Positions 11,901-21,074 of a stretch of 64,000 nt of DNA are shown here, one piece after another. Both the position numbers and the translations under genes were made by a program. The notes under the pieces were generated by a model. The model was not told the DNA's origin, made no database searches, and worked only from the letters and a program-made list of their open reading frames with translations. Source of the DNA: Linnemannia schmuckeri. Its lineage: Eukaryota > Mortierellomycota > Mortierellomycetes > Mortierellales > Mortierellaceae. The stretch is from contig JANATG010000006.1 in the NCBI GenBank assembly GCA_029449235.1, positions 1-64,000 of the forward strand. Direction: 5' to 3'. Positions within the stretch are counted from its first letter, which is position 1. Each line of letters begins with the position of its first letter.

Positions 11901-12590
11901 GAGGTAGACGGAGTTGCCGGGTTGAGAAGCGAGTGAGTGGAAGTGAAGATGAGAGAGAAGTTTGCCTTTGAAGCGGATGGTGATGGAGTTGGCGTCGGAG
12001 CCGCGGCATCGCCAGAGGACAGTGTTGCCATTGTGAGTAAAGTGAAGGTCGTTGTTGCGCCAGTTGATGAGAGGATTGGTGGATGTAAGCCAAGGTTTTC
12101 CAAGAATGAGGTCGTAGTTGGAGAGGGGGTAAATGAGTGCATCGAGAGTGTCGGTGTAGTTGTCGCGGTTGATGAAAAAGGTGGAGGTGGATGAGCAGAG
12201 GGAGGAGGAGCCGTCAGGAAGAATGATGGGGATGGAGGGACCAGGGTTGCGTGGGAGAGAGTGTTTTTTGCAAAAAGAAGAAGCGATCACATTGCCCTCC
12301 GCACCACAATCGATTAAAATTCGAGCAGGGGCACCAGCCACATTACCGACAAATGACAGAAGAGTACGGGAGGCTTGATCGACAGTGAATGCATGTAGGC
12401 GGACAGACTTGTATCGCAAGCGCTTGGCCCTGCGCTTGGACATAGGTTGGTCTATAGCAGCAGGAGATGAGAGTGGGTCCAGGTCCACTTCTTCTGATGG
12501 GCTCAGACCAACAGACGAGGTATCAGATACGTCGTCGGTGAGTTGCAACTCATCATTCGAGGGTACCGAGGTGGAGTGAGTGTTGGGGAC
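8937..12590 (-). CDS. B2 Pol, main part (protease to chromodomain)
   Basis: Polyprotein of a chromodomain Ty3/gypsy element. In order: a retropepsin-like domain with LIDCGAEGN (DCG instead of DSG/DTG, codons at 12303-12311), RT with YLDD, RNase H, integrase with HHCC finger and DDE core (including HPQTDGQTE), and a C-terminal chromodomain (YLVQWQGF, TWEPEDH). Open to the stop at 8937. Any in-frame start inside the C1 LTR is an artefact: upstream codons continue at 21221-21502 across the C1 insertion. Once C1 and one GGGAC are removed the frame is continuous, so B2 was coding-competent before C1 arrived. Confidence 0.92.
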   Translation of the reverse strand, partial: VPNTHSTSVPSNDELQLTDDVSDTSSVGLSPSEEVDLDPLSSPAAIDQPMSKRRAKRLRYKSVRLHAFTVDQASRTLLSFVGNVAGAPARILIDCGAEGNVIASSFCKKHSLPRNPGPSIPIILPDGSSSLCSSTSTFFINRDNYTDTLDALIYPLSNYDLILGKPWLTSTNPLINWRNNDLHFTHNGNTVLWRCRGSDANSITIRFKGKLLSHLHFHSLASQPGNSVYLALVKIAKKSNSNNNNDKDKPTSPPLSPEIHTIVHKEFPDVFPSSLPSGLPPDRGDAMKIETDPTADPPFRPVIRLSIAELDELRKQLDDLLGKGFIKPSTSPYGAPVLFVKKKDGSLRMCVDYRGLNRITKKNRHPLPRIDELIDRFRGARYFTKLDLLSGYHQQRIAEEDTHKTAFRCRYGHFEFNVVPFGLTNAPASFSNMMLRVLDPVLDKWVVVYLDDILIYSRTEAEHLQHLRSVLTLLRKHGFYAKLSKCSFMQEQTEFLGHVISKDGIHTSAGLVRAIREWPRPQKQKDVQQFVGLAQFYHQYIANFAEIALPLTALLGEGTPFSWSQEQEVAFTTLKEAISKAPVLRIFDPDLLTTVETNASGFALGAVLFQTDEHGVSRPVAFTSRKLNSAERNYPTHEQELLAVVHALKTWRFYLDGSHFIVYTDHATLQHFPTQPKLTRRQARWMELLQKYNFTFKYKKGADNIVPDALSRRPDHRELNTLSVQIDPGLRQRLVDGYETDPRLKPIYESCLQGSPPKNYFLINGVLCVQCNDLFLVCIPANSDLRLSLLHDAHDSAIAGHFGFEKTYGHLRSRFFWPTMAKDAQEYIRTCESCQRNKPSNQLPAGLLQPLPIPDRPWQTVTMDFIGPLPKTPRGFDSVTVFVDKLSKQTHFVASHTSDTASQVARIFFDNVFRLHGLPTTIVSDRDAKFTSRFWTELSRLLDVHLAMSTAFHPQTDGQTERANRTLITMLRSFVDQRQSNWDLLLPAAEFAVNNAINTSSGVTPFFFNTGNHPNVPMSLLTPSPGPNPAVNDFVRSQSEALILAKEALAAAQERQVTAADTRRRDHDFKIGDQVLLNLENITLPADRTRTSQKLLARFAGPHSIVEQLSSVSFRLDLPPTMKIHPVFHVDRLRHYYPSPPALGSRTPARPPPEIVEDEEEYEVEGIAEHRINNRRREYLVQWQGFPREDWTWEPEDHLAHCKTILNKYKHDHGLRR

Positions 12591-12731
12591 TGGAAAATAA
12601 TAACCAAGGGTTGTTATCAGTAAGGTAATAGGGAAGATGGAATAACGAAACAAAGAGAGGGATCTGTTTAATTCAGGGACGAAGAGTGCTTATGTACTCT
12701 TCGTCCCCTATACACACGTGATTATAGCTCA
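12591..12731 (-). repeat. C1 3' LTR (141 bp)
   Basis: On the minus strand it begins TGAGCTATAATC and ends TTATTTTCCA. It looks identical to 21075-21215. A purine-rich stretch with GGAGGAGGG just upstream on that strand is the likely polypurine tract. Confidence 0.92.
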
Positions 12732-12888
12732 TAACCCTCCTCCGGGGGGGGAGGCTGAAAGCCGGGTCTAATACTAGAGCTAGAAGTAGTGTGTCTTATG
12801 CTAGTAAGGAAGTAGACTATTACTAACTAACAGAACGATGTGAAGATCGAGTACTAAGACTGATAGAAGAGAGCTGTCGTTTAGTGTT

Positions 12889-13185
12889 AAGGAAAAAAAA
12901 ATAAGAAAACCTTGTGTGTAAGAAAGGATATAAGGAAAAATAATAAAACCTTGGAAGGGCAGAGCCTTGGAGAGCGAATTGTGGGGAAAAAAAAATAACC
13001 ACTAGTGGATGTATATGAATGTATGAGGATAAAAAAATAAAAACCTCGTATGATGTAATTAGAGTGTGAGGAAAAAATGAAAAAACCTCAGTGTAGAAGA
13101 TAGTTTGTAAGAGGAAAGCGAGAAAACCTCTTGATTATGTATTGTTATTGCGAGGAAAAAGGTTGTGACACCATTAAAAAACCTC
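12889..13185 (-). ncRNA. C1 3'-UTR array of U-rich hairpins (ENE-like)
   Basis: Between the pol stop and the 3' LTR the sense strand carries about six hairpins with a period of about 42 bp (12889, 12932, 13025, 13068, 13111, 13152, plus a weak one near 12983). Each has an outer RAGG/CCTY clamp around two facing T tracts; AAGG pairs with CCTT and GAGG with CCTC, so the ends covary. The unit at 13152-13185 also has an inner GGT/ACC stem. The layout resembles ENE stem-loops, whose U-rich internal loop clasps a poly(A) tail. The same design occurs in D1 and at 44017-44278. Function is inferred. Confidence 0.55.
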
Positions 13186-13266
13186 AAACAAAACGTCGTT
13201 GCGTTTTCTTGTTCAAACAAAACGATGGTTCGTTTTATGTTTTCCATCGGTGGAAATGTACAATCA

Positions 13267-16200
13267 TCATTCCTTCCCGATGCGAGAACGAGTTCTACGT
13301 CTCAACTCATTATTTACAGAATGACTGGGCTGAGTGAGCTTGTTGCGATTAAGGTTGGGTTGACCCTTTTTGTGTGTGAACTTGTTCTTCTTTTTACTAG
13401 AGCGATTATTGCTTCTTGGGTCGCTCATCTGCTTGTCGGAAATAAGCATTGGCTCATCCGTTTGCGATGAATGACGAGAGTGCGGACGAGGATCCTCGTT
13501 ACGGGGTGGGTGATCGGCCCAGTAGTCCGTAACGCATTTCCTCTCAACGAAGTTTTCTTCTGGTTCCCAGGTGTTGTCGTTGTCAGAATAATGTTTCCAC
13601 TTGACGAAGTACTCCCATGTCCCTTCCGTTGTACGACGAGCATCGAGAATTTTCTCGACTTCGTACGTGAGGAAAGAGTCTGGATCTTCATATACAAGTT
13701 TCAGTTGCGAGGGGGCATATCTGCGACCAAGCATAGAGCCAGTGCCATCCTTGAGGATGTATGCACCGCCCTTGTTTTTACGAACAACAGTAAACGGTCC
13801 TTCATATCTAGGAGAGAGGGAGTCCCCTTTGATAGGATCAACCGCCATAACTGTGGAGCCATCAGGAAACTCGCTGTGCAGGATTGTTCTATTGAACCTC
13901 TCAATCATTTTCCGCTGATTAGATTTTGCTTTAGCTTCAATTGCGGGGAACACGATCGTAGTCATAAATTCGAGTCTCTTCAGCAAGTCTTCTTGGGACA
14001 TGACCTTATTTTGTGGGTCAGTGTAATTATAGTGTCCGTTTTCCTTGCGTGCGAAGAAAAGAGAGTAAGGCGAGGAACCATGCAAACTCGCAATATTTGC
14101 ATTGAGGGCAAATTGTGCCATGGGAACATGACGATCCCATTCATGTGGTTTGCCTTTGATCTCTTTTCGAAGAATTTCTTTGACCGCTTTAACCCGGTTC
14201 TCGGCTAGTCCATTGCCTCGTGGATGATATGGAGTGGCAAGACGATGATGAATACCCAATTGTTCTGTCATTATTTTTGTAACCTGGTTGGAAAATTCCT
14301 TGCCATTATCTGACTGCAGAATTCTGGGGAATCCAATCAGAGTGAAAATGTCAAAGAGAGTAGTTGCAACAGTATGTGCAGTCTTGTCAGGTATAGCTCT
14401 CAAAATAACGAAGCGGGTACACACGTCTGTCAGGACGAGAAGATGTTTGTTGTTCTTCGAGGACGGATGGAAGTCACCGGCGAGGTCTACAGTCATATGC
14501 TCGCCAGGTAAGTGTGCATGAATAGCCTTGAGGGGATGATACCCTTTGCGAGTGATGTTAATGCGTTGACACTCAGGGCATTGTTTGACATATTCAAGAC
14601 AGTCTTTGACCATTAAAGGCCATGTCTTGTCTTGAGCATGAATTTGGTTAACCATTTTGTTCGCACCAAGATGACCAAGGGAGTGAACCTCAGCCATGAG
14701 AGAGTGGCGGTCTTTTGCTGCGACAGTGAATCGTGGAATCGATTTGTCTTGAAGCATGTGAATGTAACCGTACACTTTGATTGGTGTTTTTTGTTTAGGT
14801 CGATCAGTCCAAAGTTTTTGAGGAAACTGACGCGATAACGCATCTGGCAGGACATTGAGTACTCCAGGTCGGTAAACAACGTTGAATGAATAGGCCATGA
14901 TGGTATCAAACCAGGTAGTCATCATTGGGTTCAGATCTTGTTGTGAGTGAAGAAACGTGAGAGCCCGATGATCAGTGAACAAAGTAAAATGGTAACCCCA
15001 AAGATATTGATGGAATTTTTTCAATGCGAAAACAATCGCTAATAACTCCTTCTTAGTAGCGGAATATTTTCTCTCTCGGTCTTGCAGAGTTCGTGCCATG
15101 AAAGAAATGTAGTTGGCGTTCGAGGGAACGGACTGCATATCCTTCGGTTCGGGTACACCTTCCGGCAACTGATACAGTACCGCACCAATTCCAACGTTGG
15201 ACGCGTCCGTCGCAACGTAAAACGGCCGACTGAAGTCTGGGAAAGATAACACGGGAGCACGCACAAGCAATTCTTTGAGCCCATTGAAAGAATCCATTTC
15301 ATCTTTCGATAATTTGAATGTTCCTTCTCTATGACGAAGCGCATCAAGAGGAGCGGCAATGGTGCTGTAGAGAGGGATGTATTCACGGAAGAAATTGAAC
15401 GTACCCAAATACGACTGTACTTGCTTAGCAGTAGTAGGTGGAGCCCATTCGTGAATATTAGCCAACTTTGTAGGGTCGACTTTCTTTCCAAAGAGATCAA
15501 CAATGAATCCCAGTAGAGAGATCTGAGTGCTAAAGAAATTGCACTTGCTCTTGTTAATGATCAGTTTTGCTTCATTGAGGCGCTCGATCACACATTTAAC
15601 ATGAGCTTCATGTTCCTCTCTACTTTTTGAAAATATCACAATGTCATCAATAAAATTCATAACAAAGGGTAGGTCGCCCAGAATACGGGACATACCTCTT
15701 TGGAATAAGCTCGAGAGCGGCTTCAAACCAAAGGGAGCCTTTTTAAACATGTATTGTTTTCCCTCATGCATAAAAGCAGTAAGGTGTCTGTCCTCTTTGT
15801 GAATAGGTAGACGATGGTACGCCTGTGTGAGGTCGATGGTGCTGTAGATGGAATGACCAGCTACTTTTTGCATAATGTCGGAGATGAGAGGAAGAGGGAA
15901 ATTATCCTCTGGTAAATGTACATTGAGAGCACGAGGGTCAAGACACACTCGCCACAATGATTTTTTTCCATCCAAATCTTTTTTTGCTGCAAGGGTGAGT
16001 GTATTGTTATGTGGATTGCCTGCAGGTGCAAGCTCAATCACATCATCCTGTAGCCAGCGTGCGACCGTCTCATCCAAAATAGGTCTTTGGGAGTGAGCAA
16101 ATCGTCGAGGTCGTCGATACACAATGGTACCTTTTGGAACAGGTAGATACACCATCATCTCAGGAACGGGACAGAAACTTTTCTTTGAGATATTTTCATT

Positions 16201-18804
16201 GTCTTTGAGAGCTTTGCTGATTGCATCTAGGAATCTTCCTTTCATGCGCTTGAAATCAGCAGTGAGTTCTTCTTCAGGTGTAGTAATCGGACGCAAAGAT
16301 GGTTTTTCGTCTTCGACGGGAGCATCATGTGCGGGTGCCATCTCTTTTATTTCTGGGAGGCCACAGAGAGAGAAACCCATATGGTAAAAGAGATCCATTC
16401 CGATTGTAAGAGCATATTCTTGATCGTCAATTATTTCAAAAGGAGCAGAGAGAAACCGATCATTGAATTCAAATTCAACTTGATCAGTTACACCAATACG
16501 TTCAACAACAGACTTGTTTGCTAGTGTAAAGTTGCCAAGGATCTTGGTGTAAGGAATGTTATGTTCCTTGACTACATCATGTCTGACAAAAGAGTGTGTA
16601 GCACCAGTATCGATCAACGCGTGGTATGTCCTTTTGAATGCACGGATTTCAATTCGAAATCTATTGTCATGTTCTACTGCGTCCTTAATGGCTGCATAGT
16701 GTCTGATGTTTAACTTGTCGAATGCGAATGCATCAAGTTCTTCAGTCTTCATACCAAAGTTACTGTCGTCGTCACTGCAGTAGCCCAAGTCCTCTTGGCT
16801 TGCGGCAAGATTAGACAGGCTAGCAAACGAAGGTTCTTTCGTTTCAAAATACGGTACAGAGACAAGGGCAGGTTGTTTTGGTGGTGACGAGCGAAACGCA
16901 TACTGAGGTCGAGTACTTGTAGGTGCAGGTTCAGCCACGTCAGCTGTAGCTGATTGTTCGCTGTCAGATAAAGGGGTAACAGACACATTATTTTCTGTGG
17001 TCATGGACACAACATTTTCTGGAATCACAGAAACATTATTTTCTTCAGTTGAGGAAGCAAGGACAGCAAGTGAAGGAGACAGAATTGGACCAAGAGGAAT
17101 TGTGTTAGAACCAGACAGTGGTAATTGTTTATTGCTGGGTTCTGCTATGGCAGGAGAGGGAAGTGACTCTTCTCTCGATTCGACTGATGACTTGTCGATC
17201 TCCACAGCGGGGTCCTCAGGTTCACTTGCCTGCAAAGAGATAGTTGCATGAGTGAGCAAGGTTTGTTCAGAAACAGGCAAAAATTCAGGTACTGAAAAAG
17301 GAGGCACAGACAATTTACCTTCTTTCTTGTCTTTATTGCCCTTGCCACCCTTACTGTCATAGCTCTTCTTGCGATCACTATTACAGTAGGGGGCAGTGTG
17401 ACCATGCTTGTTGCACTTAGTACAGTGCCTACAATTCTTGGTATCATGTGAGTAGTTTTCACCATGATTGTCACAGTGGTAAGATTTCTTGCCGGGGCCA
17501 GACGAGGAAGAGGACGAAGATGAGGATGAAGACGAGTCAGCAGTCGCCTTGCCTTTGCCGCGGCGGTCGTTATTGTGACGACGCGGTCGCTTATGACCAT
17601 GACTGTTATTGTTATTGGTCTTGGACGAGGGCGCATTCTTCTTGTCATCTTCATCGTCATCGACAAGACTATGTGGTCGCTTGAGAGAGTCATCTGGTCC
17701 TTCCATGGCGCAAAGAGCGGTGAGGACCTCACTGATGGAGTCTAGCCTGACATTGGCCAGAGATATGCCGGCCTTCTGGATCGCACCCTTGATAACGTTC
17801 AGTATCATCGAAGGAATAGAACCCATGATGCCAGAGAGGACGGTGGTGTTGCTGTCGTCGATGCGATAGACACGGACAGATCGTTGAAGACGTAGTGCAA
17901 AGTTGCGGTAGGACTCCTTGTTGCGACGGCCTGTCTCAGCAACGCGAGCAACGGTGAGAAAACGTTCTGTTGGAGTCAGAACGCTGTCAACAAATGCAAC
18001 CTCACACTCTTCCCATGTAAGAGAGGAGGTGCCATGACGAGCCAGTTCGTCATTAAATTGCTGACGAGTCTGTTCGTCCAGGATGGCCATACAGAGTAGA
18101 CGTTGCGCGCTGGCAAGGAATGGTTTCTCGCCGTAGCTGTTCTCGCAATAGGTTTTGAAGCTGTCGAGGAACAGGTGAGGATCGTGAATGATACGAAAAG
18201 ACTGTCCTTTGCCATACTTGGCATCACCAAACCGGGGCGTACCCGAGTCTAGTGACAGCTTCTTGTTGTCGACCTTTGCCGTATCAGTAGTGGCAGAGGT
18301 GGGCGAGGCGATGGTCTCGGTTGGCAGAGAACCCAGACTCAAGGCTGCAGCAAAAGAGGCATGCTCATTTTGTTTCTGCCGTACGATCTTGGCGAGATTG
18401 GCGCATTCTTGATGCCAGGTTGCATACGAAGGATGTTCGGTTGGGGTTTTTGTAACCCTGAGCAAAGAATGACGGTACGCTTTTGTCCATCGCTCCAGAC
18501 TATTGCGTTTGGAGAGCAGTACGTCGTGCAGATCGGATGTCAAATCAACATCGCCATTATAGTCCGAATCAGACATGATCGAGAACTGGCTCAGATCGGG
18601 TTCTTGGCCGGAAGACGTGAGATAATCGGCCGAGAAGGGTGAAGGATCATCAAGGTCATGATCGGCCATGTCGATGTCCTCGGAGCCGTCAGGAGCAGAG
18701 GACGAGGACGAGGTGACGATAAAGGCGTCAGTGGCATTGATGTCCAATTGCTGAAGAGCGGGGAGTTCAGCAGTGTTGTTGTGGGAAGTAGCGTCATTCG
18801 ACAT
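13267..18804 (-). CDS. C1 Gag-Pol polyprotein (1845 aa)
   Basis: Single-frame Gag-Pol, ATG at 18804 (MSNDATSHNN). Gag covers about the first 520 residues, with an acidic Ser-rich N terminus, a capsid-like helical region, a poly-Ser stretch and two zinc-binding motifs: CDNHG...SHDTKNC and the canonical knuckle CTKCNKHGHTAPYC. The retropepsin is at about residue 732 with the standard DTGA. RT has FIDD at about 1052. RNase H follows. Integrase has an HHCC finger, D at about 1436, D at about 1496 (QSDNG) and E at about 1533 (GLAENR). A chromodomain lies at about 1718-1770 (YFVKWKHY, TWEPEEN). No frameshift signal is needed. A run of more than 25 T lies just upstream of the ATG. Confidence 0.94.
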   Translation of the reverse strand: MSNDATSHNNTAELPALQQLDINATDAFIVTSSSSSAPDGSEDIDMADHDLDDPSPFSADYLTSSGQEPDLSQFSIMSDSDYNGDVDLTSDLHDVLLSKRNSLERWTKAYRHSLLRVTKTPTEHPSYATWHQECANLAKIVRQKQNEHASFAAALSLGSLPTETIASPTSATTDTAKVDNKKLSLDSGTPRFGDAKYGKGQSFRIIHDPHLFLDSFKTYCENSYGEKPFLASAQRLLCMAILDEQTRQQFNDELARHGTSSLTWEECEVAFVDSVLTPTERFLTVARVAETGRRNKESYRNFALRLQRSVRVYRIDDSNTTVLSGIMGSIPSMILNVIKGAIQKAGISLANVRLDSISEVLTALCAMEGPDDSLKRPHSLVDDDEDDKKNAPSSKTNNNNSHGHKRPRRHNNDRRGKGKATADSSSSSSSSSSSSGPGKKSYHCDNHGENYSHDTKNCRHCTKCNKHGHTAPYCNSDRKKSYDSKGGKGNKDKKEGKLSVPPFSVPEFLPVSEQTLLTHATISLQASEPEDPAVEIDKSSVESREESLPSPAIAEPSNKQLPLSGSNTIPLGPILSPSLAVLASSTEENNVSVIPENVVSMTTENNVSVTPLSDSEQSATADVAEPAPTSTRPQYAFRSSPPKQPALVSVPYFETKEPSFASLSNLAASQEDLGYCSDDDSNFGMKTEELDAFAFDKLNIRHYAAIKDAVEHDNRFRIEIRAFKRTYHALIDTGATHSFVRHDVVKEHNIPYTKILGNFTLANKSVVERIGVTDQVEFEFNDRFLSAPFEIIDDQEYALTIGMDLFYHMGFSLCGLPEIKEMAPAHDAPVEDEKPSLRPITTPEEELTADFKRMKGRFLDAISKALKDNENISKKSFCPVPEMMVYLPVPKGTIVYRRPRRFAHSQRPILDETVARWLQDDVIELAPAGNPHNNTLTLAAKKDLDGKKSLWRVCLDPRALNVHLPEDNFPLPLISDIMQKVAGHSIYSTIDLTQAYHRLPIHKEDRHLTAFMHEGKQYMFKKAPFGLKPLSSLFQRGMSRILGDLPFVMNFIDDIVIFSKSREEHEAHVKCVIERLNEAKLIINKSKCNFFSTQISLLGFIVDLFGKKVDPTKLANIHEWAPPTTAKQVQSYLGTFNFFREYIPLYSTIAAPLDALRHREGTFKLSKDEMDSFNGLKELLVRAPVLSFPDFSRPFYVATDASNVGIGAVLYQLPEGVPEPKDMQSVPSNANYISFMARTLQDRERKYSATKKELLAIVFALKKFHQYLWGYHFTLFTDHRALTFLHSQQDLNPMMTTWFDTIMAYSFNVVYRPGVLNVLPDALSRQFPQKLWTDRPKQKTPIKVYGYIHMLQDKSIPRFTVAAKDRHSLMAEVHSLGHLGANKMVNQIHAQDKTWPLMVKDCLEYVKQCPECQRINITRKGYHPLKAIHAHLPGEHMTVDLAGDFHPSSKNNKHLLVLTDVCTRFVILRAIPDKTAHTVATTLFDIFTLIGFPRILQSDNGKEFSNQVTKIMTEQLGIHHRLATPYHPRGNGLAENRVKAVKEILRKEIKGKPHEWDRHVPMAQFALNANIASLHGSSPYSLFFARKENGHYNYTDPQNKVMSQEDLLKRLEFMTTIVFPAIEAKAKSNQRKMIERFNRTILHSEFPDGSTVMAVDPIKGDSLSPRYEGPFTVVRKNKGGAYILKDGTGSMLGRRYAPSQLKLVYEDPDSFLTYEVEKILDARRTTEGTWEYFVKWKHYSDNDNTWEPEENFVERKCVTDYWADHPPRNEDPRPHSRHSSQTDEPMLISDKQMSDPRSNNRSSKKKNKFTHKKGQPNLNRNKLTQPSHSVNNELRRRTRSRIGKE

Positions 18805-18815
18805 GGTATGGGGTG

Positions 18816-18849
<34 letters not shown>

Positions 18850-18928
18850 GTTGTATGAGTTGTGTTTTTTTTCTGAAAAGTTGTTTTTTTGAAGCTGTCC
18901 AAAGATAAAAGGGTATCTTTTTAAAAAA

Positions 18929-18967
<39 letters not shown>

Positions 18968-19471
18968 AACATACAATAACTGTTCAGACATTTACTGCCC
19001 ATGTCAACAAGGTAGAGTCTCTTCAATAGAGACGTACCCTTCGGCGTGTACATCTCTTCACACCGTATCGTTTGAAGAATGTATTCCGAACTTGTGAAGG
19101 TATAGCAATGTTGTTGCTTCTAGGAAAATAAAGGAAACACACATTGCTGCTTTACATTTCTAGATGTAGGCACGCGTGTACAAGCAAACGTGACACACTT
19201 AGAAGTGTATCGCTCCGTCATATATGTCATATATCATCCGAAGATACATAAGTCTCGAGGTGTAAGGGAGAGAGATGGGTACCACAATTTAAACAAGATG
19301 GTAAAGTTGATCTGGACCCAACAACTAACATCTAGATCTTTTATTTGGGGTTGCTGCCTGTGTTCAAGATCTTGATGTTGCTGATCCAGATGAAGCGTCG
19401 AAATAGGAAAACAATAGTGTCTTTACTGATGAAAATGACAAAATATTTTATTTTTGTTTTCTGCTATTTTG

Positions 19472-20233
19472 TTAGAGACCGCTACTTATGTATGCTAATT
19501 GCTGTTCGGTCATATCTGAGGGCGACATGGGTTCGAGGTTGCGTGTGACAGTCGCAGGTGATGGAGGTGCAAAATCCGAGATGAACGATCTCTCCTTCAC
19601 TACCTGGCTGTTCGTCAGCCCGAGCAGTGGACCATGTACATAATTGTTGGTCTTGAGGTAACCAAAGTCATCGAAGAGGTGGCCACGTTTCACTGCAAAC
19701 TCGAATTGTTGGATGAGCTCCTGGACCGACGCAATGTGTTTGTCGAGTCGTGCGGCGTGTTCTTGTAACGAGGTGTACACGCGATCGTGCATAAGGTTGA
19801 AGCTGTCAATGTCTTCCAGATCCTGTCCAAGAGGAATATCAAATGCACCAAAGGCGTCGCACAAGTAGCTTGCTCGTTTGGCAAGAACAATAGTCCTCTC
19901 TGATTGCAGTCGCAGATAGACGGATTGTAGATTATTGAGGGCTGTGTTCCGAATCTCGGCCTCATTGGGCGGCATTGTCCACTGCATGGGTTGTGCAGTG
20001 CGTCCCAGGTCGACCCTGAGTGTCCTCCGTGTCGAACGCTGCTGGGGGTTGTAGGGAGCAGCGGCTGCCCTAGTCGGGGTTGATGCTGCTGTCGGTGTTG
20101 TTATTATTGTGGCTTGAGCAGGTGCCCTGCCGTTTCTTCTGTTCTCAATATCGCCTGTGTTGATGGGTGCAAGTGGAGGACGAGAAGGGCCGGCGCTGGA
20201 TTCAGCAGGTGAGGAGTGAGAAGATTTGGACAT
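19472..20233 (-). CDS. C1 accessory ORF1, unrecognised
   Basis: A 253-codon frame (an upstream in-frame ATG at 20323 would give 283) between the 5' LTR and gag, on the same strand. I do not recognise the family. Residues 1-70 are rich in Ser, Ala and Pro. A predicted helical, coiled-coil-like region covers about 80-190. A short Pro/Ser tail follows. No zinc finger, protease or membrane segment is visible. The 22866-23224 fragment shares its layout: Ser-rich start, then (I/V)D..R followed by QW and ALN(N/D)L. Ty3/gypsy elements normally have nothing coding here. It could be a Gag-like, nucleocapsid or regulatory protein. Confidence 0.7.
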   Translation of the reverse strand: MSKSSHSSPAESSAGPSRPPLAPINTGDIENRRNGRAPAQATIITTPTAASTPTRAAAAPYNPQQRSTRRTLRVDLGRTAQPMQWTMPPNEAEIRNTALNNLQSVYLRLQSERTIVLAKRASYLCDAFGAFDIPLGQDLEDIDSFNLMHDRVYTSLQEHAARLDKHIASVQELIQQFEFAVKRGHLFDDFGYLKTNNYVHGPLLGLTNSQVVKERSFISDFAPPSPATVTRNLEPMSPSDMTEQQLAYISSGL

Positions 20234-20323
20234 CGTTGTGGATGGGCGAGAGAATTGTGAGAAGTGGAATGGAAGTGTGTTTGGCAGATGGAGAAAAAAA
20301 ATGAAGATTCTCAATTTCTTCAT

Positions 20324-20966
20324 CCTTATAGATGTTTTCTCGATTCCATTCTCTCAATTCATGTGTGGATCACGTTTCGACCATGTCCATTGCCATTGGA
20401 TCAGCAAGGTGCGTTGTTGACGAGATTCAAGCAGGTCAGTGCCGCATGATCATGCGTTTTTGTTGTCTTTTCTTCTTTTCTCATTTCTTATGTCTCTTCT
20501 TTCTCTTGCATGAATGCCAATTGATTTAAGAAAGTCAGGGCGGGGTGCATGCTGATTGGTCAATTCGCACATGCGAGGATGACGTGCTTGGAAGAGAAAG
20601 AAAAAGAAATAGTGCTGCCATGCATGCATACATCCCTTCTTGTGATGGTTGAGACATCAGTCATCGACGCTTTCATCACCCAAACCACAAGGGCTATATT
20701 AAGAGAAAACGATGACATCGTCTTTTATTTCAACATCATGTGACACTAATCGTCAGTCGAGATCTTACCTGCGATGAGGATTTTGTCTCTGCTCAAGCAT
20801 CGTAATCGATGCGAGGTCGTGCTTTTGATACCTGTGAGTATACGCAGCAGTGGTGCCAGTGTTTTCAGACTGGAGTGGTGCCAGTGGTGAGACGGTGCTC
20901 TGTCAGCTGCATTGCTGCATAGCTAACCTTCCATACGGTGATGGGTGTGCGTTCATTCGTTCATGC

Positions 20967-20998
<32 letters not shown>

Positions 20999-21074
20999 GA
21001 GTGAGCGTGTGAACGAATGTCTTTTGAAAAAAAAATCAGTATGTGAATCCCTGTTGTGAATTCGTTAAAAAAAA
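20324..21074 (-). other. C1 leader between 5' LTR and ORF1
   Basis: About 750 bp with no coding capacity that I can support. Directly after the LTR the sense strand reads TTTTTTTTAACGAATTC, not the usual TGG of a tRNA primer-binding site. A run of nearly 30 A on the sense strand lies near 20970-20998. It may hold packaging or ribosome-entry signals; nothing decides this. Confidence 0.6.

Noticed and set aside
12591..12653. Apparent N-terminal extension and start of B2 Pol
   Set aside because: It uses a TTG inside the C1 LTR; sister copy B1 shows the real upstream codons, which lie beyond C1 at 21221-21502.
12889..13185. CRISPR-like array (regular ~42-bp spacing)
   Set aside because: This is eukaryotic DNA. 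Units are imperfect inverted repeats inside a retrotransposon 3' UTR, without identical repeats or unique spacers.
13059..13247. Small frames in the C1 3' region
   Set aside because: They are low-complexity readings of the hairpin array and its flank, with no conserved counterpart.
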